From NCBI GenBank assembly GCA_016882285.1, contig VGQS01000008.1:1-39118 (forward strand): a DNA stretch of 39,118 nucleotides, read 5' to 3'. The notes beneath the pieces were generated by a model. The model saw only the letters and a program-made list of their open reading frames with translations. It was not told the DNA's origin and ran no database searches. This DNA comes from Cyanobacteria bacterium K_DeepCast_35m_m2_155 (lineage in GTDB: Bacteria; Cyanobacteriota; Cyanobacteriia; PCC-6307; Cyanobiaceae). This document shows, piece after piece, positions 28,290 to 35,856 of the stretch; the first letter of the stretch is position 1; every line of letters starts with the position of its first letter. Made by a program: the position numbers and the translations under genes.

Positions 28290-29570
28290 ATGGCCGCGGC
28301 GATCGTGCTGATTGATGGCAACAACTTCTACGCCTCCTGCGAGGCGGTGGTGGATCCGGCGGTGGTGGGCAGGCCACTGGTGGTGCTCTCCAACAACGAC
28401 GGTTGCATCGTCTCGCGCAGCGCCCAGGCCAGGGCCCTGGGTATTCCCATGGGCATGCCCTATTTCAAGCTGCGCCAGCAGCTTGAGCGCCAGGGGGTGG
28501 TGGTGCGCAGCTCCAATTACGCCCTCTATGCCGACATGAGCCACAGGCTCATGACCACGCTGGAGCGCTGGGTCGAAGAGCTGGAGATCTACTCGATTGA
28601 CGAAGCCTTCGGTCTGCTGCACCGGCCGGCGGGGGGCGATCTCACGGGCTGGGGCCGGGCCCTGCAGCGCGAGGTGCAGTGCTATCTGGGGTTGCCGGTG
28701 GCGGTCGGTATCGCCGCCACCAAGGTGCTGGCCAAGATCGCCAACAAGGCCGCCAAGGCCGATGCGGGCCGCAGCGGTGTGCTGGATCTCGCCAGTGAGC
28801 ACAATCCCGACGCCCTGTTGGCGAGCGTCGCCATCGACGATGTCTGGGGCATTGGCCGGCGTCTGGCGCGTTGGTGCCGCCTGCGGGGGGTGGCCGATGC
28901 CAGGGCCCTGCGCGACATGCCCAGCGGTGAGCTCAGGCGCAAGTGCGGTGTGGTGGGCCTGCGGTTGCAACAGGAGCTGCGCGGCCACGCCTGCTTGCCG
29001 CTGGTGCTGCAGCCACCGCCCAAGCAGGAAACCTGCGTGAGCCGCAGCTTCAGTCGGCCGGTTGAGACCCCCGAGGCGTTGCGCGAGGCTGTCGCCACCT
29101 ATCTGGTGCGCGCCGCCGAGAAGCTGCGGCAGCAGGCGCAGCGCGCCGGATCGATCACGGTGTTTGTGCGCAGCAGCCCGTTCAACGGCACCAGCTTGTA
29201 CAGCCAGGCCGCCACCGTCACCCTGCCCGTGGCCAGCAACGACACGGCGGTGCTGCTGGCGGCGGCGCTGCCGCTCACCGCCCGCCTGTTTCGCCCCGGC
29301 AAGCCGCTGCACAAGGCCGGTGTGCTGTTGCAGCAGCTTCAGGGTGACGATCTGCTGCAGCACCATCTACTGGTGCCGTTGACGCCTGGTCAGCAGCGCC
29401 GGCGCGAGCGGCTGATGGCGGTGATCGATGCTCTCAACTGCCGCTATGGCCGCGGCGCTGTGCAGTGGGCCGCCTGCGGCCTGCAGCCCGCCTGGGCCAT
29501 GCGTCGCTCACGGCTCTCGCGAGCCGCCACCACCTGCCTGGCCCAGATCCCGGTGGTCCACGCTCGCTGA
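28290..29570 (+). CDS. umuC: Y-family DNA polymerase V catalytic subunit
   Basis: IVLIDGNNFYASCEAV, VVLSNNDGCIVSRS, YSIDEAFG, VGIAATKVLAKIANK. Confidence 0.97.
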   Translation: MAAAIVLIDGNNFYASCEAVVDPAVVGRPLVVLSNNDGCIVSRSAQARALGIPMGMPYFKLRQQLERQGVVVRSSNYALYADMSHRLMTTLERWVEELEIYSIDEAFGLLHRPAGGDLTGWGRALQREVQCYLGLPVAVGIAATKVLAKIANKAAKADAGRSGVLDLASEHNPDALLASVAIDDVWGIGRRLARWCRLRGVADARALRDMPSGELRRKCGVVGLRLQQELRGHACLPLVLQPPPKQETCVSRSFSRPVETPEALREAVATYLVRAAEKLRQQAQRAGSITVFVRSSPFNGTSLYSQAATVTLPVASNDTAVLLAAALPLTARLFRPGKPLHKAGVLLQQLQGDDLLQHHLLVPLTPGQQRRRERLMAVIDALNCRYGRGAVQWAACGLQPAWAMRRSRLSRAATTCLAQIPVVHAR

Positions 29571-29777
29571 AGGCACGCTCACGCTGAGGCCGCGGCGAGC
29601 CGCGTCGGTGCTGGGGCTGGCAACAGCAAAGAGAGGGCCGAACAGGGCTTTGAGCGCCTTCTGGTACTGGCTTTCGCTGATGACCTGTTCGTCGACCAGT
29701 TGGCGCAGGTTGTCGATGCGCGCCTTGATCTGGGCGTCCTTGAGCAGGGCCAAAGAAGCTCTCAGGTCAATGCCCAC
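29508..29777 (-). CDS. Hypothetical SHOCT-like small protein
   Basis: LLKDAQIKARIDNLRQLVDEQVISESQYQKALKALFG; overlaps the umuC 3' end convergently. Confidence 0.6.
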   Translation of the reverse strand: MGIDLRASLALLKDAQIKARIDNLRQLVDEQVISESQYQKALKALFGPLFAVASPSTDAARRGLSVSVPSASVDHRDLGQAGGGGSREP

Positions 29778-29925
29778 TGCGTTTAAGCGGCGGCTGGGCG
29801 GGCGGCAGGTGGCTGCTGCGGCAATGCGGCGTGGCGACGTGTCTTCGCAGCACTACTGCCGCGAGCAGGTGCCGGGGGGCTTGAGAGGGAAACAGTTGGC
29901 AGGTGGTCTCTGGTGAGTCGATCGG

Positions 29926-30147
29926 ATGTTTTTGACCTACACCCCTGATGGGAGCCTTGTGCAGATCAAGCGACTGCAGGATCTGCTGGATCCGTTTGAG
30001 CCCTTGGTGGAAGGGCGCTTTCATGCTGGAGAAGAGATTCAGGATCCCCAGTCGTTTCTGAAGTGCGAGCTTCGCTTCCCTTCGGGAGAGCCGTTGCCCC
30101 GTTGCTGGATTGATCCTGACTACGGCAAGAGAACTGTGGCCCATTGA
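29926..30147 (+). CDS. Conserved cyanobacterial hypothetical protein
   Basis: MFLTYTPDGSLVQIKRLQDLLDPFEPLVEGRFHAGEEIQDPQSFLKCELRFPSGEPLPRCWIDPDYG. Confidence 0.75.
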   Translation: MFLTYTPDGSLVQIKRLQDLLDPFEPLVEGRFHAGEEIQDPQSFLKCELRFPSGEPLPRCWIDPDYGKRTVAH

Positions 30148-30301
30148 GGCGCGTCGGCCGATGAGCCGAGGAGAACAGGTATCGGTTTGGCTTTAGATGG
30201 CTGAAATGCTGTAAATCTGCTTTTCTGCTGATGCATCTACATGCCTTGATGTGAGCTATTGGTGTTAAAAATGTTTGTTTGGCGATTAATTGCCTGCCTC
30301 G

Positions 30302-30475
30302 ATGCGAAGGATCACAATCTCTGTGGAGGACGACATGCATCGCGCGTTGCGATTGCTCGCTATTGTTGAAGAAAAGTCATTCGGCGCTGTTGTGATCGAC
30401 GCGATCGATCTGTATCTCAAGCAACACAATGCTTACAGCCTTGATGTTTCAAGGCGCAAAGATTCTTCGACGTGA
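30302..30475 (+). CDS. Ribbon-helix-helix (CopG-like) protein
   Basis: MRRITISVEDDMHRALRLLAIVEEKSFGAVVIDAIDLYLKQHN. Confidence 0.7.
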   Translation: MRRITISVEDDMHRALRLLAIVEEKSFGAVVIDAIDLYLKQHNAYSLDVSRRKDSST

Positions 30476-30527
30476 TTCATGCCCGCTCGCTGGGGCTGTT
30501 CCCCTGCTTGTGGCGAGTCATGGTTGG

Positions 30528-30632
30528 GTTCAGCTTGCGAGGCCTGGTCCGACTTGACGCCTGTCTCAGGGAGAGCGATCCGTGTTGCCTGAGGTGAACG
30601 TGCCAGCAGTTGGTTGCTGCAGGCGGCAACTG
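30528..30632 (+). ncRNA. Candidate structured leader RNA upstream of the CaCA antiporter
   Basis: Nested pairings GTTCA/TGAAC, AGGC/GCCT, CTCAGG/CCTGAG plus a following CAGTTG/CAACTG hairpin. Confidence 0.3.
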
Positions 30633-30700
30633 GCTTGATACGTTGGCGGGGTTCGTCATGGCCCTGGCCAAGTGGCTGGTGCAGTTCTGCTCGGTTTGTG

Positions 30701-31780
30701 ATGCCGTTTTTGCCCAGCCTGCTTGAGATCATCGTCGGCATCCTGCTGCTGTTCGGTGGCGGCGAATTTTTTGTGGCCGGCTCGGTCGCCATCGCCTTAC
30801 GCCTTGGGATTCCGCAGATCGTGATCGGCCTGACGCTGGTGTCGCTTGGCACGAGCGCTCCTGAGCTGTTCGTCAGCATGATCTCGACGGTTCAGGAGAA
30901 CGACGGCATCGCTGTGGCCAACGTGGTGGGCAGCAACATCTTCAATGTGCTGGTGGTGCTCGGGCTCAGTGCCCTGGTGATGCCGCTGCGGGTCAAGAGC
31001 CGGCTGGTGCGCCGCGATGTGCCGCTGCTGCTGGCGGTGTCCATGGCGGTCTGGGGGATGGCCGCTGGGGGGCGTGTCTACTGGCAGGCAGGACTGGCTC
31101 TGCTGATGGCACTGGTGATCAACATCGTCTGGGAGTGCCGCACAGCCAGTGAGACCCCCGATGAAGCCGACGACTTTGACGAGGCAGATCGAAGCTCAAT
31201 CCCCGTGGCGGTGCTCAAGCTCGCAGCAGGGTTGGTCTTGCTGGTGATTGGCTCGCAGGTGCTGGTTCGCGGGGCCGAGGCTGCTGCAGCGCTGTTGCAG
31301 ATTCCTGAGTCGGTCGTGGGCATCACGATCGTCGCGGCCGGGACCTCAATGCCCGAATTGGTCACCTCGGTGGTGGCGGCCAACCGCGGCAAGGCCGACA
31401 TCGCTGTCGGCAACGTGGTGGGCAGCAACATCATCAATCTGATGCTGATCCTCGGCCTTTGCGCCACCTTTTCGGGGGAGGGCCTGCTCGCTGAGCCGAA
31501 CCTGGTCAATCGCGACATGCCGATCATGGTCGTCTCGATCCTGGCCTGCTTGCCGATTTTTTGGAGTGGCGGCGTGATCAAGCGCCGCGAGGGCCTGTTG
31601 CTGGTTGCGCTCTATGTGCTCTATCTCGGCGATCAGTTGCTTGAGGTCACCGGGGCAGGTGGTCTGCTGTTTAATTTCAGAGCGGCCGTTCTGGTGCTGG
31701 GTCTGCCACTGGTGATGGTGTTCCTGGCCTGGGAGAGCCTGTTGTGGTTCCGAGCCCGCAAAGCTCAGAGCCCGAACTGA
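30701..31780 (+). CDS. Calcium/sodium antiporter (CaCA family, YrbG-like)
   Basis: Two alpha-repeats: LTLVSLGTSAPELFVSM...NVVGSNIFNVL and ITIVAAGTSMPELVTSV...NVVGSNIINLML; ATG 30701. Confidence 0.93.
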   Translation: MPFLPSLLEIIVGILLLFGGGEFFVAGSVAIALRLGIPQIVIGLTLVSLGTSAPELFVSMISTVQENDGIAVANVVGSNIFNVLVVLGLSALVMPLRVKSRLVRRDVPLLLAVSMAVWGMAAGGRVYWQAGLALLMALVINIVWECRTASETPDEADDFDEADRSSIPVAVLKLAAGLVLLVIGSQVLVRGAEAAAALLQIPESVVGITIVAAGTSMPELVTSVVAANRGKADIAVGNVVGSNIINLMLILGLCATFSGEGLLAEPNLVNRDMPIMVVSILACLPIFWSGGVIKRREGLLLVALYVLYLGDQLLEVTGAGGLLFNFRAAVLVLGLPLVMVFLAWESLLWFRARKAQSPN

Positions 31781-33573
31781 CGGCAGATCAACCAGGGCAC
31801 CAGCACAGTCATCGTCAACGTCAACGGCACGCCGTAGCGAGCGACATCCAGAAACCTGTAACGGCCTGGGCCAAACACCATCAGGTTGGTCTGGTAGCCC
31901 ACCGGGCTCAAAAAGCTCTGGCTGGCACCGAAGAGCACCGCAAAGATGAAGGCCATCGGTGGCTGCTGCAAACCCACCGCCAGCTGGGCGGCAATGGGGA
32001 TCAGCATCGCCACGGTGGCCGCATTGCTCATCACTTCCGTCAGCAGGGTGGTGAACAGAAACACCACGAGCAGGGCCCCATAGACCGGCCAATGGTTCAG
32101 ATTCGTCAGCAAGCCCTGGGCCAGGGCGCTGGCGAGCCCTGTTTTTTCAAGGGCAATGCTGAAGCTCGCGAGCGAACCCAACAGCAGAATCACATCAAGG
32201 CGTATCGCCCGCTGCAGCTCACCAGGCCTCAGGCAGCCTGCCGCCACCATGGCCACGGTGCCCAGCAGCACCGAGGCCACCAGCGGCACCAGCTCAAAGG
32301 TGGGCAGCACGATCACCAGGCCGGCGATCAGCAGTGCCATCCGTTTGCGGCTCACCGTGGGTAGATCCTTTTCGAGTTGCTCCAGCACCACCAGGTCGTT
32401 GCTGGCCTGCAGGCCGCGAATGGCATCTTTGGGACCCTGCAGGAGCAGCACATCGCCTTCGCGCAGCTGGGCCCGCCCCAGGCGCTCCCGAAGCACCGCA
32501 TTGCCGCGGCGCAGGGCCAGCACAGTCACGTTGTAACGCTGCCTGAAGCGCAGATCGCGCAGGCAGTCGCCCGCCAGGGTTGAGCCTGCTGGCAGCAGCA
32601 CTTCGACCATGCGTTGGTTGTTCTGCTGGTCGGCTGGGGTGTCGCGCGGGCTATCGGGCACCGGCGCCAGCTCAATGGTGTGGTCCTGCTGCAGGCGCAG
32701 CAGGTCCTCGCGGCTGCAGCGCAGCAGCAGCCGATCGCCCAGCACCAGGGTGCGGTCGGCCAGGGGCGGCAGAAAGCGCTCGCTGCCGCGGTGCAGCTCG
32801 AGCACATCGAGGTCAAAGCGCCGTTGCAGGCGGCTGCCGTGCAGGGATTGACCCACCAGCTCCGAGCCGGCTGGAATGCGCACTTCGGTCAGATAGCCGC
32901 TGCTGGCGAGGCTGCCAACAAGATCGTCGTCATTGCGGCCGCGGTCGGGCAACAGACGATCGGCCAGCAGCACCATCACCACGCCGCCCACCAGCCACAC
33001 GCCGATGCCGATGGCGCTGAACTCAAACAGACCGAAGCTGCCGTAGCCCAGCTTGCTGCTGACTTCACTGGCCAGCAGGTTGACCGAGCTGCCCAGCAGG
33101 CTGATCGTGCCACCCAGCACCGTGGCAAACGACAGCGGCAAGAGCACCTTCGAGGGGGAGATGCCGCGCCGCTGGCACCAGCCTTCGACCACCGGCAGCA
33201 AGGAAGCCACGATGGGCGTGTTGGGAACAAACGCCGACACCGGCCCAACCGCCGCCACCATCAAGGTGATCATGCGCTTGGGGCTGCGTACCGCATCGGA
33301 GCCGATCAGCGCGCGCAGCCGGTCGAGCGCCCCTGAGCGAAACAGCCCTGCAGAGAGGGCAAACAGCCCCATCAGGGTGATCAGCGCTGGGCTGCCGAAG
33401 CCAGCGACGGCCTCGCTGGGTTTGAGGACACCGCAAGCCATCAGCAGTGCCGCCGCCAGCAGCCCCGTCACCTCGGGGGCAAGCCAGCCACCAACGAACA
33501 GCACGATTGAGCCCAGCAGGATCGCCAGGGTGATCCAGCCCGATGGCGTGATTGCAGAGAAGAGCTCGGCCAT
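31765..33573 (-). CDS. SLC13-family permease with two TrkA-C (RCK_C) domains
   Basis: FVPNTPIVASLLPVVEGWCQRRGISPSKVLLPLSFATVLGGTISLLGSSVNLL; two RCK_C-like repeats (IPAGSELVGQSL, LPAGSTLAGDCL). Confidence 0.92.
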   Translation of the reverse strand: MAELFSAITPSGWITLAILLGSIVLFVGGWLAPEVTGLLAAALLMACGVLKPSEAVAGFGSPALITLMGLFALSAGLFRSGALDRLRALIGSDAVRSPKRMITLMVAAVGPVSAFVPNTPIVASLLPVVEGWCQRRGISPSKVLLPLSFATVLGGTISLLGSSVNLLASEVSSKLGYGSFGLFEFSAIGIGVWLVGGVVMVLLADRLLPDRGRNDDDLVGSLASSGYLTEVRIPAGSELVGQSLHGSRLQRRFDLDVLELHRGSERFLPPLADRTLVLGDRLLLRCSREDLLRLQQDHTIELAPVPDSPRDTPADQQNNQRMVEVLLPAGSTLAGDCLRDLRFRQRYNVTVLALRRGNAVLRERLGRAQLREGDVLLLQGPKDAIRGLQASNDLVVLEQLEKDLPTVSRKRMALLIAGLVIVLPTFELVPLVASVLLGTVAMVAAGCLRPGELQRAIRLDVILLLGSLASFSIALEKTGLASALAQGLLTNLNHWPVYGALLVVFLFTTLLTEVMSNAATVAMLIPIAAQLAVGLQQPPMAFIFAVLFGASQSFLSPVGYQTNLMVFGPGRYRFLDVARYGVPLTLTMTVLVPWLICRQFGL

Positions 33574-33627
33574 AGACGCCGTTTTAACACGGCAAACAGG
33601 TCGGAAATTCGTATTAAGTGGCGCCGC

Positions 33628-35034
33628 TCAGAGGTAGACCTCTTCGCGCGGGTAGCCCACGCGGGTTGGCGCGCGGTTGCCGTACAGCGCCGAGAGCACC
33701 AGCAGGATGCCCAGCCTGCCGACAAACATGCAGACCATCAGCACCAGTTGACCGATGCGGCCAATGTTGGCCGTCATCCCCAGATCAAGGCCCACGGTGC
33801 CGAAGGCTGACATGCAGGTGAACAGGTTTTCCAAAAAGCTGAACCCCTCGCCAGCGCGGCTGCCCCCTGTGGTTTCGCCGATGCCGAGCAGCAAGGTCAT
33901 CAGCACCACAAACCCCGCCGAAGCCAGCGCCGTGCCCACGGCCTTGAGCACAACGGAGGCGGGAATGAGCCGGTTGCGGATCACCACGCCCTCGCGGTTC
34001 TGCAGCGTCGAGCGGGTGGCCCCCACCAGCACGGCAAAGGTGGTGGTTTTGATGCCGCCGCCGGTGCCTCCGGGGCTGGCGCCGATGAACATCAGCAGGA
34101 TCATCATCAGCAGGCCTGCATCGGAGATCGTCTCAACCGACAGCGGCACGGTGTTGAAGCCCGCGGTGCGTGTGGTGATCGATTGGAAAATCGTCACCTG
34201 CAGCTTGTGCAGCAGGCTGAGGCGCTGCATGACCCCGTCAGAGGCGAACTGTTCGGTCAGCAGCAACCCCAGGGCGCCGATGCCGATCAACAGTGCGCTC
34301 GAGCGCAGCACCAGGCGGGTGTGCAGGCTGAAGTTGCGCAGCCGTCTGAAGCGAAACCGAAAGCCCAGCAGGTCGTTGGTGACCCTCCAGCCAATCCCCC
34401 CCATCACGATCAAGCTGCCAATCACGCCACAGACCACAGCGTTGAATTGGTAGCCCTCCAAGCTGTCGGCCCAGAGGCCAAAGCCAGCGTTGTTGTAAGC
34501 GCTGATGCAGTGGAAGAGGGCGGCCCAGAGACGTGCGCCCCTGTTGTCGATGTCGGTGAAGCCGAAGCTGTAGAGAATCACCGTGCCCAGGGCGATCAGG
34601 CAGCTGGCGGTGATCAGGATCTGGTGAAAGGTGGGCCCGATGCCGCCGACGCCAAATTCATCGAGTGCCCGGCCTTTGTCGAGCCGTTGCCGCAGGCCGC
34701 TGCGGCCCTGCACAAACCCCTGCAAAAAGGTGGTGATGGCCATCAACCCCAGGCCGCCCACCATGATCAGCGCGGCCAGCGCCACCTGGCCCACCGGCGT
34801 CAGATCACGGCCGACATCGATGATCGACAGCCCGGTCACCGTGATGGCTGAGGTCACGGTGAACAGCGCTTCCCACAACCCCACAGCGTCGGTGGAGCAC
34901 AGCGGTGATGCCAGCACAAAGGTGCCCACCGCAATCACCAGCAGGCCGGTCACGGCGGTGAACTGCGGCACCGTGAGCCGATGCCGCCAGTGCTGCAGGC
35001 GGTTCCAGGAGCGGGCTGCCGGATTCCTGTTCAT
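33628..35034 (-). CDS. ktrB: TrkH/KtrB-family cation transporter
   Basis: SAITVTGLSIIDVG, SAYNNAGFGLWADSL, TRTAGFNTVP, GASPGGTGGGIKTTTFAVL, SAFGTVGLDLG. Confidence 0.9.
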   Translation of the reverse strand: MNRNPAARSWNRLQHWRHRLTVPQFTAVTGLLVIAVGTFVLASPLCSTDAVGLWEALFTVTSAITVTGLSIIDVGRDLTPVGQVALAALIMVGGLGLMAITTFLQGFVQGRSGLRQRLDKGRALDEFGVGGIGPTFHQILITASCLIALGTVILYSFGFTDIDNRGARLWAALFHCISAYNNAGFGLWADSLEGYQFNAVVCGVIGSLIVMGGIGWRVTNDLLGFRFRFRRLRNFSLHTRLVLRSSALLIGIGALGLLLTEQFASDGVMQRLSLLHKLQVTIFQSITTRTAGFNTVPLSVETISDAGLLMMILLMFIGASPGGTGGGIKTTTFAVLVGATRSTLQNREGVVIRNRLIPASVVLKAVGTALASAGFVVLMTLLLGIGETTGGSRAGEGFSFLENLFTCMSAFGTVGLDLGMTANIGRIGQLVLMVCMFVGRLGILLVLSALYGNRAPTRVGYPREEVYL

Positions 35035-35076
35035 GGGCTCCAGTCTGCAGCCCGCCGTTGGGCTTCACCAGATGGT

Positions 35077-35409
35077 TCAGTCGCTGCCGCCACCTGCCCG
35101 AGCGCGCAGACGCGCCAGGCGCCTCAGCGGAGCGGCGTCTGGCTGGCGCCCCTGGAGCCTGAGCTCCTGGCTGCTCAGCAACGGCAGCTCTCCCTGATCC
35201 TTCAGGGTCATCAGCACCGATGCGGTCATTGCAAACAGAAGCACCAGCAGCGCCGTGCTGATTTGTCTGCTGCGGCTGGCCAGGTTGGCGCTCACCTCGC
35301 CAGCTGGACGCTGGCCGCTCAGCGGCGAGCGGCAGTCAGAGCAGATCAGCCGGCTCCCGCCCCCGCCCGCTTTGCTCAGCATGCGACAGCCGCAGCGGGG
35401 ACAGGCCAT
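35077..35409 (-). CDS. Hypothetical zinc-ribbon single-TM protein
   Basis: ACPRCGCRML...ICSDCRSPL followed by a TM helix. Confidence 0.65.
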   Translation of the reverse strand: MACPRCGCRMLSKAGGGGSRLICSDCRSPLSGQRPAGEVSANLASRSRQISTALLVLLFAMTASVLMTLKDQGELPLLSSQELRLQGRQPDAAPLRRLARLRARAGGGSD

Positions 35410-35412
35410 GGC

Positions 35413-35814
35413 TTACTGCTGCGGTGCTCCGTTGTAGATGGTCTGCAGCACGGTGCGTCCGTCGGTTGAGACGCGCAGTTCAGTCTGAAGGGTGGGCGGC
35501 AGGTTTTCAGGCTGCCAGCCCGGTGCACCGCCGAGAAAGCGGAAGACGTAGCCGTTTTGATCGTTGCTGATCAGGCAGGGGTTGGTGAGTTTGGTGGTTT
35601 CAAACATGCACTTGGCTGGGTTGTAGACCCCCAGACCACCGTTGAGTGTGATGGCTGCGTTGCGGGCAGTGGTGATGGCGCGCACCTGGCTGTCGGGCAC
35701 AAGGCCCTGGGCCAGTGCTGGGGCCAAGGCAACGCTGCTGGCCATGACGCAGGCCCCTAGCAGGGTGCTCAGGGCTGGGGTCGATCGAACGGTGTGCTTC
35801 ACCAAGCGTGGCAT
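35413..35814 (-). CDS. Hypothetical secreted protein
   Basis: Signal peptide; ARNAAITLNGGLGVYNPAKCMFETTKLTNPCLISNDQNGYVFRFLGGAPGWQ. Confidence 0.75.
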   Translation of the reverse strand: MPRLVKHTVRSTPALSTLLGACVMASSVALAPALAQGLVPDSQVRAITTARNAAITLNGGLGVYNPAKCMFETTKLTNPCLISNDQNGYVFRFLGGAPGWQPENLPPTLQTELRVSTDGRTVLQTIYNGAPQQ

Positions 35815-35856
35815 CTTGGTTTCAGTGTGCGTTGGCGGGCCTGTTTTGACAGCGCC

